Source: a bacterium (GTDB lineage Bacteria; Verrucomicrobiota; Kiritimatiellia; CAIKKV01; CAITUY01). Taken from it: a stretch of DNA of 64,000 bases. The translations under genes and the position numbers were made by a program. The notes beneath the pieces were generated by a model. That model was not told the origin of the DNA, did no database searches, and was given only the letters and a program-made list of their open reading frames with translations. The stretch covers positions 1 to 64,000 of the forward strand of contig JBAWZF010000003.1 of NCBI GenBank assembly GCA_037143175.1. The letters are read 5' to 3'. Positions 1-8,449 of the stretch are shown here, one piece after another. How positions within the stretch are numbered: position 1 is the stretch's first letter; each line of letters opens with the position of its first letter.

Positions 1-418
1 CCACCGGCGTGGTATTCTCCGCCCGCCCCCAGGCGTCGTGGCCCGCCCGGTCAGACTTCACAAACCGCACGGGCTTGAGCCAGGGGTGGCCCTCTGGTCG
101 TAACCCGAATTGTTCAGCGATCTCACGCTCAAACAGATGAACCTGTGGACAAGCAGGAGTGAGCGACGGAAAGGTTTCCCCCTCCACCCGCATCCGGGCG
201 ACCCGGAAATTTCCATCATCCCGGCAGGCCAGCACGGCCATGAGCTCCACCCCTTGCCCATCTTCAGGCAAACGCCCGAAGAAAGCCGCCACATGCGCAC
301 CATCGGCCACGGCATCAATCAGGGAACTCCTGAATACCGCCCCCTCCAGCCAGGGGATCTCGCTCCGGGCATGTCTCTCTCCGTTATGAACCGGCAACCA
401 CTTCAAAATGGATGTCAT
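1..418 (-). CDS. Hyf/Hyc-type large subunit, N-terminal NuoC-like part (partial)
   Basis: The first 139 codons of a gene running off the left edge. The ATG at 418 overlaps the stop of the preceding hyfF-like gene as ATGA, which fixes the start by translational coupling. The visible protein is a NuoC-type domain (30-kDa complex I subunit). Residues 96-105, FEREIAEQFG, followed by GHPWLKPVRF, match the family signature (x-ER-E-x-D/E-x-FG ... GHP). In HycE/HyfG this domain precedes the NuoD-like [NiFe] catalytic domain, so the rest should lie outside the window. The Ni-binding CxxC pairs cannot be seen, so whether the enzyme is a true hydrogenase or a related Ehr-type complex without nickel is open. 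Confidence 0.85.
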   Translation of the reverse strand, partial: MTSILKWLPVHNGERHARSEIPWLEGAVFRSSLIDAVADGAHVAAFFGRLPEDGQGVELMAVLACRDDGNFRVARMRVEGETFPSLTPACPQVHLFEREIAEQFGLRPEGHPWLKPVRFVKSDRAGHDAWGRAENTTPV

Positions 419-1851
419 GGATGTCCTCCCTCCAAGTACGCCGCAGCCTGTTGCAGAAGGGTATCAAGTGAATGCGGAATCCACACTCCCAACGCTAATG
501 CGAACACAAATAAGATAATGATCGGAATCACCAATTGCGGGCGGTCGCGATAGGGCGTCGCCATCGCCTTGGCCGAGGGAGCCCCTTGAACCACCCGCAG
601 CACCGTCGCCCCCATCCCGATAAACACAATCGCCAGCAGCGCCAGGAAAAGACCGGCCACCCAGTATTTACCGGCGTGAATCGTCCCGATCAGAATGGTG
701 AATTCACTGATAAACGGACCGCCTGGCGGCGACCCGGTGACCATGAGAAATCCCGCCAGAAAGAGCGGACCGGAAATCGGCAACCGCTGCATGGCCCCAC
801 GCACGTCGTCCGTGCTTTTGCTCTCGTAAGCTCGATGGATATTACCCGCCGACAGAAACATGACACCTTTGGTCAGGCCGTTGGTGATCATATGCAGCAG
901 AGCGCCATAGGTGGCCACCCCGCCGATCCCGATCCCAAGAACAAGAATGCCCATGTGCTCGACACTGGAATACGCCAGCATCCGTTTAAAATCGCGCTGC
1001 CGGATCACAAACACCGCCGCCACTGCCATGGAGAGGAGTCCAATAAAGATGAGGATCTCCCGGGCAAACGCCGCTTCAGGGGCATTACTGCATATCTGAT
1101 AGAACCGGAGAATCGCAAGAAACGCACAACTCGTCACCCCGCCAGCCAGCAGGGCGCCAACCAACCCCGGCGCCTCCCCATAGGCATCCGGTTTCCAGGT
1201 GTGCATCGGCGCCAATCCCATTTTGGTTCCATACCCCACCAACAACAGAACGAACGCCGCATGCAGCCAGGGCGCCGAAAGCCGGGGTGCCAAATGAACC
1301 AGATCCTCCAACAACAACGTCGGCTCCAAGCCCTCATGAATCGACGAGTACGCCAAAAAGAAGGTGCCCAGCAGGGCCAGAGCAATACCCACTGAGCCAA
1401 TCAATAGATATTTCCACGTTGCCTCGAGCGAACGGGGACTGTGATTGAAGAAAAGTAATGGCGCCGTCGCCAGGGTGGTTGCCTCAATGGCCACCCACAT
1501 CAGTCCGAGATGATGAGCCATAATTACCAGCGTCATCATCCCCAACATGGCCAGCAGACAGGCGCAAAATACCCGGTTGGAACGTTCCTGCCGCAATGCC
1601 AGATAGGCGGGCGCATACAGCGAACAGAGAAAAAAGACCGTGCTGACAAATCCCAGCACCAGCGTACTGATGGGATCGAGGACCACCCAGCCCTTCAATG
1701 CCGACACGGGCTGCCCCGTCACCGCAAAGCCGGTCAGCAGAAGATGCGTCAACCCCCCCATCGGCACCAGCCAGGGGCGCCACCGGTTGGAGGGAGTGGC
1801 CGCCGCCACACAAGCAAATACCAACGGAACTAGAAATAGAAACCAGGCCAT
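415..1851 (-). CDS. HyfF-like proton-pumping antiporter-type membrane subunit
   Basis: A 478-residue polytopic membrane protein of the NuoL/M/N-MrpD family, closest in length and position to hydrogenase-4 component F. The conserved Glu of the proton channel is in WVAIEATTLATAPLLF (about residue 123). The conserved Lys region is GYGTKMGLAPMHTW, and the later motif is FKRMLAYSSVEHMG. It should translocate H+ or Na+ in the membrane arm of the complex, driven by redox chemistry in the hydrophilic arm. It sits 2 nt after hyfE and overlaps hyfG by 4 nt, in the usual hyf order E-F-G. The protein is compact and has none of the long C-terminal extension seen in the two HyfB-type neighbours. Confidence 0.85.
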   Translation of the reverse strand: MAWFLFLVPLVFACVAAATPSNRWRPWLVPMGGLTHLLLTGFAVTGQPVSALKGWVVLDPISTLVLGFVSTVFFLCSLYAPAYLALRQERSNRVFCACLLAMLGMMTLVIMAHHLGLMWVAIEATTLATAPLLFFNHSPRSLEATWKYLLIGSVGIALALLGTFFLAYSSIHEGLEPTLLLEDLVHLAPRLSAPWLHAAFVLLLVGYGTKMGLAPMHTWKPDAYGEAPGLVGALLAGGVTSCAFLAILRFYQICSNAPEAAFAREILIFIGLLSMAVAAVFVIRQRDFKRMLAYSSVEHMGILVLGIGIGGVATYGALLHMITNGLTKGVMFLSAGNIHRAYESKSTDDVRGAMQRLPISGPLFLAGFLMVTGSPPGGPFISEFTILIGTIHAGKYWVAGLFLALLAIVFIGMGATVLRVVQGAPSAKAMATPYRDRPQLVIPIIILFVFALALGVWIPHSLDTLLQQAAAYLEGGHP

Positions 1852-1853
1852 TT

Positions 1854-2495
1854 TTACTCCTTTAACTCAGACAGCATCTGGGTACTCACGGAGGAGAATT
1901 CCCTGCTGATTTTATGAATGATGATGCCCATGACAAAAATGGCGACAAACAAGTCGAGCAGCACACCCAGTTCCACCAGGAACGGGATCGCTTCCATCAG
2001 GAGCATACCGAAAATAAAGACCCCGTTCTCCAGGATCAGATACCCCACGACCTGCGTAATGGCCTTCGTGCGCGTGGTCAGCATCAGAAACCCGGTCAGC
2101 ACCGTGGAGAGCGCTGCCGGAACAATCAGAGAGCCCACATCGCCGTGGGCTATGGGCAGGGTTCGGGCGAACAATACCGCCAACCCCGTCCCTACCGCCC
2201 CCAGGAAGAGGGAAGCGATGAACCCGACGATCGGCTCCACCTCGCGCCGGATCACCACATCCCGGATCGCATCAAAAAGCATGCGGGGAATCACCACGCC
2301 TTTGAGGAGGATGGTCACCAGTGCCATCATCGCCACCCATAACACCAGGGAACCATGCGCGAGAGCGATCAACACACCCAGAAGCATGCCTTGCACCGCG
2401 ACGGCTTGGATGACCGTGCGCATCCGGCTCGCCCCCAGCGCCACAAAGTTGAGCAATAGCACCAGCACCAAAATAGGATCTATAAATTTATTCAT
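1854..2495 (-). CDS. HyfE-like (NuoK-type) membrane subunit
   Basis: A 213-residue, very hydrophobic protein matching hydrogenase-4 component E (E. coli HyfE is of similar length). It begins MNKFIDPILVLVLLLNFVALG and has about six or seven membrane segments. A NuoK-like core lies in the C-terminal half (GYLILENGVFIFGMLLMEAIPFLVELGVLLDLFVAIFVMGIII), containing membrane-embedded Glu residues of the kind used for proton transfer in NuoK. It lies 3 nt after hyfC and 2 nt before hyfF, so translation is probably coupled. Its role is structural and proton-conducting within the membrane arm. Confidence 0.82.
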   Translation of the reverse strand: MNKFIDPILVLVLLLNFVALGASRMRTVIQAVAVQGMLLGVLIALAHGSLVLWVAMMALVTILLKGVVIPRMLFDAIRDVVIRREVEPIVGFIASLFLGAVGTGLAVLFARTLPIAHGDVGSLIVPAALSTVLTGFLMLTTRTKAITQVVGYLILENGVFIFGMLLMEAIPFLVELGVLLDLFVAIFVMGIIIHKISREFSSVSTQMLSELKE

Positions 2496-2498
2496 CTT

Positions 2499-3407
2499 CT
2501 ACCTCAATAATAAGATCACACCAAAAACCGACAACAGGCAGGCCGCCACGAGAAACGTGGGCACAAATACCATGCGGAAACGTGCCATCACGGATTCCAC
2601 TACCCCAATGACCACCGCCAGAATCAATATGCCCACCACAAACAAACCCCAGTCGGCCCAGACATTAGCAGCCTCAAACGGGGCCACAACACGCAACAGA
2701 ACCGCGCCCATCACAAACAGTTTCATCGCGGCACCATACTGGATCATTCCCAGAGCCGGCCCACTATGATCCAACACCATCACCTCGTGAATCATCGTAA
2801 GTTCCAGATGCGTATTCGGATCATCAAAAGGAATGCGCGAATTCTCCACCAGCAGCACAATAAATAGACTGGCCGCCACCAGAACCAGTGACGGGGCCGC
2901 CACGCCAGCGCCCAGCGGGAACGTCCCATCCAGCATGGTCGTCAATGAAAGGGAGGCCGACAACTTGGCCAACACCAGAAAGCAGAAGAAGAGGGCCGGT
3001 TCGGCCAGACATGAGAAGGTGACCTCCCGCGCCGCACCCATTCCCTCAAAAGCCGACCCCGTATCCAGCGCAGCCGATGCTGTGAAAAACCGGCCCAACG
3101 CAAAGAGGTAGGCGAACAGAATCATATCGCCGGCAAAGGATACCGGCGCGCTATGGCCCCCAAACGGAATCAACATCCCTGCCAGCAACACCGTGGCCAA
3201 CCCCACCACAGGACCTGCCCGGAATACCCAGGTGGTGGTAGTGCTGAATACCGAGCCCTTTTTGAATAACCGGATCAAATCATAATAGGGCTGCAGGAAG
3301 GGGGGCCCATTCCGTCCGCCGAATAATGCCTTGGTTTTACCAATGACACCCAACAACAGGGGCGGCAACACCAACAGTAAGAAAATGTGCACTAAAATTT
3401 GACTCAT
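2499..3407 (-). CDS. HyfC-like (NuoH-type) membrane subunit
   Basis: A 302-residue NuoH/HycD/HyfC homologue that anchors the hydrophilic redox arm to the membrane. The signature loop GRNGPPFLQPYYDLIRLFKKGSV is near residues 28-50, and the charged FDDPNTHLELTMIHEVMVLDHSG segment is near 200-222. An ATG at 3461 would add 18 residues reading as LSPSPLRGEGWGEG. That stretch is encoded by a dispersed REP-like repeat, so I reject it and place the start at MSQILVHIF (3407). The repeat seems to supply the GAGGG Shine-Dalgarno just ahead of this ATG. Spacing to hyfE is 3 nt. Confidence 0.85.
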   Translation of the reverse strand: MSQILVHIFLLLVLPPLLLGVIGKTKALFGGRNGPPFLQPYYDLIRLFKKGSVFSTTTTWVFRAGPVVGLATVLLAGMLIPFGGHSAPVSFAGDMILFAYLFALGRFFTASAALDTGSAFEGMGAAREVTFSCLAEPALFFCFLVLAKLSASLSLTTMLDGTFPLGAGVAAPSLVLVAASLFIVLLVENSRIPFDDPNTHLELTMIHEVMVLDHSGPALGMIQYGAAMKLFVMGAVLLRVVAPFEAANVWADWGLFVVGILILAVVIGVVESVMARFRMVFVPTFLVAACLLSVFGVILLLR

Positions 3408-3413
3408 AAATAC

Positions 3414-3455
3414 ACCCTCACCCCAACCCTCTCCCCTCAAGGGAGAGGGAGATAG
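3414..3455. repeat. REP-like CTCTCCC hairpin, copy 1
   Basis: A short repeat between the two hyf genes. A perfect 9-bp stem, CCCTCTCCC (3427-3435) with GGGAGAGGG (3441-3449), encloses the loop CTCAA, and a CTCACCCCAA tail lies to its left. The same element recurs at 11643 and, as an inverted pair, at 40617. It lies inside an operon and is read through in frame by an upstream ATG, which would give a spurious extension of hyfC. It may act as an mRNA-stabilising or attenuating hairpin. Confidence 0.8.
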
Positions 3456-3461
3456 TTTCAC

Positions 3462-5408
3462 TTATCTCCACAGCAGTAACACGATCAGAAAAATCACGAT
3501 ATACGCCAAATAGGCATGGATATTCCCTGCCTGAAAGAAATGGAACCGCGACGAAATCCTGACCCCGATCTGGTAGGCAGGTCTCAACACCTCATCCAAC
3601 ACCACATCCATCACATGACTGCGAAAATGCATTCGTCCCGGAAATACCGGTTGTTTTTCTGAAACAAGCACTTCTGGCCGCAGTACCCATACAAAAAAGC
3701 TGCCGAGCATCTGCGCAAACGAGGAAGCCGTGTACTGCATGTTCGGGGTCGGTGCCGCATACCCGCAATCCCACGTTCCCGCCGCCGTCACCCGGCTCCG
3801 GTGAAGACGCCTCACAAGCCCCAGACCGATCAGGAACATCAATCCAATCAGGGTAAACGCCACCATACTGATCCAGCCCAGCGGGGCCAGCGTTCTCAAG
3901 GCCGGCAGCTCTGCGTTCAGGCCGGGTACCCACGCCGCAATCCCCAGCTCCAATACCAGGCTCACCGCCCAGGGAAACAGTCCTATACAAAAGCAACAGA
4001 CAGCCAACACCAGCATCGACCCGGTCATGACTCTCCCGGATTCATGCGCATGACGGGCGGAATCAGACCGGGCCACCCCGAGGAAAATTGCCCCGAACGC
4101 CTTCACAAAACAGGCTACGGCCAAAGCCCCGATCAACGCCAGCATGGCAGCGGCAAAGGCGGCCACCCCCCATGACGGTTCGGCCCCTATTCCCAACGTC
4201 CTGAACAAGCCCAGATAAATCAGCAATTCGCTTACAAATCCATTCAGGGGTGGCAAGCCGCAAATAGCGACCGCGCCCACGGCAAAAAGCAGGGCCGTAA
4301 AGGGCATCACGGCCGCCAGTCCCCCCAGTCGGTCAATCACCCGGGTATGGGTGGAATGAATCACCGAACCCGCGCTCAGGAATAGCAGGGCCTTAAATAA
4401 TCCATGATTCCAAACATGCAACAAGGCCCCAGCCAACCCCAGCACGATCCACGCCGTCACGTGCAGAGACCTGCCCGCCAGCGCCAGCCCGAGGCCCATC
4501 ACAATGATACCGATATTTTCAATACTGTGATAAGCCAGAAGCCGTTTGAGATCATGCTGGCCCAGCGCGAACACAACTCCCAACACGCCGGACACTGTCC
4601 CCAGCACCAGGAGCGTGCCGCCCCACCAAGCCGGAGGATCGGGCAGCCACGAGACCATGCGAACCAGCCCGTAAATGCCGATTTTAATCAGCACCCCCGA
4701 CATCATGGCCGAGACATGGCTCGGGGCCATGGCATGAGCGCTCGGCAACCAGATATGAAACGGCATCAGTCCGGCTTTGAACCCAAACGCCACCACCATT
4801 AACATAAAGAGCACCGTTGCCATCGTGGGAGTCACCGCCCCGGCGGGTAATGCCCCCAATGCAAACGATCCGGTCGCGACATACCAGATCGCAAACAGCG
4901 CAAAAAGACAGAGGGTGGAAAAATGGGTGATCACGAGATACAGCATCCCTGCATCCCGCACCTCCTGATCATGATCCTCTGTGCTGACCAGAAAGAACGC
5001 ACTCAGCGCCATGACTTCCCAGGCAAACAAAAACAGCAGGGAATTCGCTGCTACCGCCACCCCGGCCAGCCCCGCTGTGACCAGCCCGTAAAATACCCGC
5101 AACTTCCGCCCATTGCCGGAATGCTCCGCCTGCGCCCAATACTCCAGCCCATAAATTGACCCGAGCGCCGAAACCAGAAAAATGGGAATCAGGAAAATGA
5201 CTGCAATCGCATCAAGCCGCATGACCGGAAAGAGTTGCGCTGGTGACCATAGCGCGACTAAAGCGCCCGTAATGCCAAGGGCCGACCCCAGTACTGCCAG
5301 CCTCATCGCCAGCCACTGGCCCGCCGCCGGATCACGACGCAGAAATAGACCCGGGACACCGCTGAAGGCATGACACGCTATCCCTAATATGACCAACCAT
5401 TCACTCAT
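3462..5408 (-). CDS. HyfB-type antiporter-like membrane subunit, second copy (HyfD position)
   Basis: A 648-residue polytopic protein of the NuoL/M-MrpD family with the long C-terminal extension typical of HyfB/HycC. Channel motifs are present: FAWEVMALSAFFLV (Glu near residue 130), GFGFKAGLMPFHIWLPSAHAMAPSHVSAMMSG (Lys and His), LKRLLAYHSIENIG, and WNHGLFKALLFLSAGSV. It overlaps the preceding HyfB-like gene by 8 nt. The C-terminal part (TWDCGYAAPTPNMQYTASSFAQML) parallels the same segment of its neighbour (TWNCGYMAPAASMQYTGQSFSEMM), so the two look like diverged tandem paralogues. In E. coli hyf this position corresponds roughly to the shorter HyfD. Confidence 0.85.
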   Translation of the reverse strand: MSEWLVILGIACHAFSGVPGLFLRRDPAAGQWLAMRLAVLGSALGITGALVALWSPAQLFPVMRLDAIAVIFLIPIFLVSALGSIYGLEYWAQAEHSGNGRKLRVFYGLVTAGLAGVAVAANSLLFLFAWEVMALSAFFLVSTEDHDQEVRDAGMLYLVITHFSTLCLFALFAIWYVATGSFALGALPAGAVTPTMATVLFMLMVVAFGFKAGLMPFHIWLPSAHAMAPSHVSAMMSGVLIKIGIYGLVRMVSWLPDPPAWWGGTLLVLGTVSGVLGVVFALGQHDLKRLLAYHSIENIGIIVMGLGLALAGRSLHVTAWIVLGLAGALLHVWNHGLFKALLFLSAGSVIHSTHTRVIDRLGGLAAVMPFTALLFAVGAVAICGLPPLNGFVSELLIYLGLFRTLGIGAEPSWGVAAFAAAMLALIGALAVACFVKAFGAIFLGVARSDSARHAHESGRVMTGSMLVLAVCCFCIGLFPWAVSLVLELGIAAWVPGLNAELPALRTLAPLGWISMVAFTLIGLMFLIGLGLVRRLHRSRVTAAGTWDCGYAAPTPNMQYTASSFAQMLGSFFVWVLRPEVLVSEKQPVFPGRMHFRSHVMDVVLDEVLRPAYQIGVRISSRFHFFQAGNIHAYLAYIVIFLIVLLLWR

Positions 5409-7401
5409 AATTTAACCATGACCGAATAACCTGCCAGGCAAAAGCCAGCAGGAGCACAACAACGAAATACATCATGTAAACCTGGATCTTCCCCTGCTGC
5501 AACCAACGCAGTCTGGCAAAACGACCTGCGAGCCAGTTGAATAAAGGCTGATACAACACCCGGCTCAGGGTGTCCGGGTAACTTGTGGTCATTTTACCCG
5601 CAACAGGAAATACCTCTCTGGGGGCCACCACATGAGTTTTGGGGCGAAACGATTTTAAAAATAAACGCGACACCATCATTTCTGAAAATGATTGACCGGT
5701 ATATTGCATACTCGCCGCCGGTGCCATATAGCCGCAGTTCCAGGTCGTATCCGCCGCCACCCCACCGCGCCGTCGTGCAAAGACAAAAAATAACGCCACC
5801 AACCCAATCAATCCCCAGATCACCAAATTCACGTCACCCAAAACCGTAAGCGCAGAAGAGGCACTTAAGGCGGCCTCAAACGGTCCCACCGATAAGCCAA
5901 AGACCTCCCCAATCACGCCCTCAAAGGCCTTTACAAGAACGCCGGGGATAAGCGCCGCCAGAATGCAGAGTCCGGCGAGAACGGCCAGGGGGGCCGTCAT
6001 CCAGCGCGATGACTCATGGGCGTGACTCGCTTCGTCACTACGAGGTTCCCCCAGCAGGACGATGCCCACAAGCCTTACGAAGCATAACAACGCCATGGCA
6101 CCCACCAACGCCAATAACCCAACTCCCAGCAGCATGATCACACTACCCCCACCCGAAAACTCCATGCCCCCGTGAAGCAGCGCCAGATAGATCAGCCACT
6201 CGCTGACAAACCCGTTCAATGGCGGAAGGGCGGCAATCGCCACCGCACCTATCACCATGGCCGTACCCGTCCGGGGCATGCGCTTCATCAAGCCGCCCAG
6301 CCGCTCCATATCCCTTCCTCCAGCCCCATGCATCACAGAGCCGGCTCCGAGAAACATCAGGCTTTTCATCAGGGAATGATTCCAAATATGTAGAAAAGCA
6401 CCCGCCAAGCCCAACGCCGCCACCACGGGGTGCTGGCTGGTCAGCCCCCACAATCCAATGCCCAACGCCAGCAAAATGAGGCCCATATTTTCGATGCTGG
6501 AATAGGCCAAAGCCCGCTTCAGGTCGCGCTGAAACAACGCAAACGATATTCCTAAAACGGCGCCGACAAACCCGATGGTCACAAACATGGGACCCCACCA
6601 GACCGCCGGGGTGCCCAGAAACATCATGACCCGGAACAACCCATAAAGCCCCAGCTTGATCATCACCCCGGACATCAGTGCCGAAACATGACTTGGCGCC
6701 GCCGGGTGTGCCTCCGGCAACCAGATATGCAGGGGAACCATGCCCGCCTTGATCCCAAAGCCAACCAGCGCAAGTAACAGAATCACCCGTCCGGCCATGG
6801 CACCCGGCACAACAAAGGTGTCAAAGTCGAGCGACCCCGAGGCGCGGCCCAAATACAAAAACATCGCCAGTAAGAAAGCCGCCCCAACATGCGACGCCAC
6901 CAGATAGATCCATCCGGCAACCCGGACATCCTTTTTTTCGTGCTCAAAGGTCACTAGGAAAAATGCCGACACCGACATCACTTCCCAGGCCATCATAAAG
7001 AGAACCGCCTGGCGCGCCAACACCACCAAAGCCATCGCGGCCACAAACAGATTGAAGAAAAACCATGATGCGCCAAGCATCTTGCGATCCCGATACGCCA
7101 GCAGATAGTTGCCCCCATACACAGCCGCCAACGCAGAGAGCCCGAAAATAGGGATCAGGAAGAAGGCAGATAAGGCGTCCAGCTGGATATAAAACTCACC
7201 CCCCGGCACCGCCCACGGCATACGGAACGACTCGACTCCACCCCCCAGCAATCCCTGAAAAGCAGGCCCCAATCCCAGTAGACACCCCACTACGACCGAC
7301 CCCACGCCCAACCCGGTTGCCCAACGGGGCGAGCGGCTAAAGATCAACGAAAGCCATCCGCCACACAGCATGATTGCCAAGGCTATCAGCATGATATTCA
7401 T
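5401..7401 (-). CDS. HyfB-type antiporter-like membrane subunit, first copy
   Basis: A 666-residue NuoL/MrpD-family protein close in length to E. coli HyfB. Conserved channel segments are MAWEVMSVSAFFLV, GFGIKAGMVPLHIWLPEAHPAAPSHVSALMSG, LKRALAYSSIENMG and WNHSLMKSLMFLGAGSVMH. After about residue 480 comes the HyfB-specific C-terminal extension, with further membrane segments and TWNCGYMAPAASMQYTGQSF. The start overlaps the stop of the HTH-EIIA gene by 4 nt, and the end overlaps the next HyfB-like gene by 8 nt. The tight overlaps place the regulator and the membrane subunits in one transcript. It is predicted to move H+ or Na+ during hydrogenase or Ehr turnover. Confidence 0.87.
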   Translation of the reverse strand: MNIMLIALAIMLCGGWLSLIFSRSPRWATGLGVGSVVVGCLLGLGPAFQGLLGGGVESFRMPWAVPGGEFYIQLDALSAFFLIPIFGLSALAAVYGGNYLLAYRDRKMLGASWFFFNLFVAAMALVVLARQAVLFMMAWEVMSVSAFFLVTFEHEKKDVRVAGWIYLVASHVGAAFLLAMFLYLGRASGSLDFDTFVVPGAMAGRVILLLALVGFGIKAGMVPLHIWLPEAHPAAPSHVSALMSGVMIKLGLYGLFRVMMFLGTPAVWWGPMFVTIGFVGAVLGISFALFQRDLKRALAYSSIENMGLILLALGIGLWGLTSQHPVVAALGLAGAFLHIWNHSLMKSLMFLGAGSVMHGAGGRDMERLGGLMKRMPRTGTAMVIGAVAIAALPPLNGFVSEWLIYLALLHGGMEFSGGGSVIMLLGVGLLALVGAMALLCFVRLVGIVLLGEPRSDEASHAHESSRWMTAPLAVLAGLCILAALIPGVLVKAFEGVIGEVFGLSVGPFEAALSASSALTVLGDVNLVIWGLIGLVALFFVFARRRGGVAADTTWNCGYMAPAASMQYTGQSFSEMMVSRLFLKSFRPKTHVVAPREVFPVAGKMTTSYPDTLSRVLYQPLFNWLAGRFARLRWLQQGKIQVYMMYFVVVLLLAFAWQVIRSWLNYE

Positions 7402-8063
7402 TTTTTAAGAGCCCGCAACGTGGCAAGAATCTCTTCACGGGGCGCCTGCCGATTCAAAACAACCTTAACCGCCGGATCCAGTAACGCCGAAGCCAACCGT
7501 GAAAGCAGATAGAGGTGAACCCGGACCGTCGGAGTGACCAAGGTGAACAGGGTGTGGACCGGTTGATCATCAATCGCACCAAACTCCACCGGCTTTTCGA
7601 GAAAACAGAGACAAATCGCAGGGTGATTGACCGAAAGAACAATCGGATTACGAACATGGGGAATAGCCACGCCATCGCCAATCCCCGTTGATGCCATGGC
7701 CTCGCGCGCCATGAGCACCCGGAGCAGGAAGTCCCGATCCATATCAGAAGGTAACTTCATCACCTCCACTGCGGACCGCAATACGGACTCCTTGTCATTC
7801 CCCGCCACGCGGTAAAAGATCCCCCCCGCCTCGATCGAATCAGCAAGATCCGGCATCAGTTCGATGGAGGTATCGGGCTCCTGAAAGATTTCCGCGGAAA
7901 CATTTATTTTCTGCGCATTGGCCCATTCCAGGAGCTCAGCCCGGTTGAACCGGTACTGATCGTTGACCTTGTACGCCGGAAGTTGCCCCTGTTGAATCCA
8001 CCGATAGATGGATTTCTCAGAAACATTCAGAATTCTCGCCACATCATGAACACCTAGTTGCAT
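7398..8063 (-). CDS. HTH-PTS EIIA fusion regulator of the hyf-like operon
   Basis: A 221-residue protein. Residues 1-55 form a MerR/excisionase-type helix-turn-helix (VHDVARILNVSEKSIYRWIQQGQLPAYKVNDQYRFNRAELLEWA). Residues about 75-221 form a fructose/mannitol/Ntr-type PTS EIIA domain with GIGDGVAIPHVRNP, whose His is the expected phosphorylation site. It is the first gene of the operon and overlaps hyfB by 4 nt. The family suggests a DNA-binding protein whose activity depends on PTS phosphorylation, here probably sensing energy or carbon state to control the complex; that role is inferred. No EI, HPr or sugar-specific EIIB/C gene is in the window. Confidence 0.85.
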   Translation of the reverse strand: MQLGVHDVARILNVSEKSIYRWIQQGQLPAYKVNDQYRFNRAELLEWANAQKINVSAEIFQEPDTSIELMPDLADSIEAGGIFYRVAGNDKESVLRSAVEVMKLPSDMDRDFLLRVLMAREAMASTGIGDGVAIPHVRNPIVLSVNHPAICLCFLEKPVEFGAIDDQPVHTLFTLVTPTVRVHLYLLSRLASALLDPAVKVVLNRQAPREEILATLRALKK

Positions 8064-8147
8064 GGTTTCACCAAAAGTATTGATTAGACATTTGAGGACA
8101 TTAAATACGCCCGTGTCACTTAAAAGTCAATTGGGTGATATGGAAAA

Positions 8148-8260
8148 GTCAACGAGGAGGTGGGGGATGTTCGGCCATTACTTGCGGAGGAATAGCTGCG
8201 AGACATCTGCCACAGGGGGGTGTGGCATCATCAATGACACGCACCACCTCGCTCGTTGAC
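8148..8260. other. 113-nt three-way-junction structured element
   Basis: The ends pair as a 16-bp stem: 8148-8163 (GTCAACGAG then GAGGTGG) with 8244-8260 (CCACCTC then CTCGTTGAC), leaving one bulged G at 8251. Inside are two hairpins. One spans 8166-8207, pairing GATGT with ACATC, TCG with CGA, and GCCATT with AATAGC around an 11-nt loop. The other spans 8209-8226 (GCCACA, six G, TGTGGC). About 72 of 113 nt are paired. It is 84 nt upstream of the HTH-EIIA start, so it could be the 5' leader of the hyf-like operon (minus strand). It could equally be a small inverted-repeat mobile element. I match it to no known riboswitch or ribozyme. Confidence 0.6.
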
Positions 8261-8293
8261 GAGGCAGATCATTGCAAAATGCATTTTTTCATC

Positions 8294-8312
8294 AATCAGG
8301 GAGTCCCTGATT
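8294..8312. promoter_or_regulatory. Perfect 19-nt palindrome AATCAGGGA-N-TCCCTGATT, copy 1
   Basis: AATCAGGGAGTCCCTGATT has perfect 9-bp arms around a central G. It lies in the divergent region between the hyf-like operon and tetR. A single-base variant of the same palindrome is at 30131-30149. It could be an operator for a dimeric regulator or a dispersed repeat. An AAAATGCATTTT palindrome sits just to its left at 8276-8287. Confidence 0.6.
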
Positions 8313-8384
8313 GTTACATCAGGGTTTTCCACATGAATCGATCACCTCACATTTGGAATATTTTTCACTCCGATCGAGAAATCG

Positions 8385-8426
8385 TTGACATTCTCATATA
8401 AATTTATTAATGAGTGAGTGCTTACT
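8385..8426 (+). promoter_or_regulatory. tetR promoter region and TetR-type operator
   Basis: TTGACA at 8385-8390 is a perfect -35 hexamer, followed by AT-rich sequence with no clean -10. At 8413-8426 AGTGAG, TG, CTTACT forms a near-palindrome (one mismatch), 24 nt upstream of the tetR ATG. GTAAGCACTCACT-like palindromes are common TetR-family operators, so autoregulation of the tetR-RND operon is likely. The -10 assignment is weak. Confidence 0.5.
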
Positions 8427-8449
8427 TTTTAAAGAACTAGAGTTTTGCC

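Noticed and set aside
535-1395. A 286-codon frame on the plus strand opposite hyfF
   Set aside because: Composition rich in Arg, His and Gln typical of antisense to membrane-protein genes; no domain.
3408-3461. An 18-residue N-terminal extension of hyfC (LSPSPLRGEGWGEG)
   Set aside because: It is encoded by the dispersed CTCTCCC repeat; the next ATG matches the family start.
8190-8214. Partial resemblance of AGCTGCGAGACATCTGCC to the cobalamin riboswitch B12 box
   Set aside because: The other conserved cobalamin blocks (GCCACTG, GGTGxxAxxCC type) are missing upstream, so the match is probably coincidental.
8148-8260. Reading the folded element as an integron attC site
   Set aside because: The ends do not fit the RYYYAAC/GTTRRRY core rule and no integrase or cassette array is nearby.
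8062-8401. Short plus-strand frames across the structured element
   Set aside because: They have no homology, no ribosome site, and follow the inverted repeats rather than codon structure.
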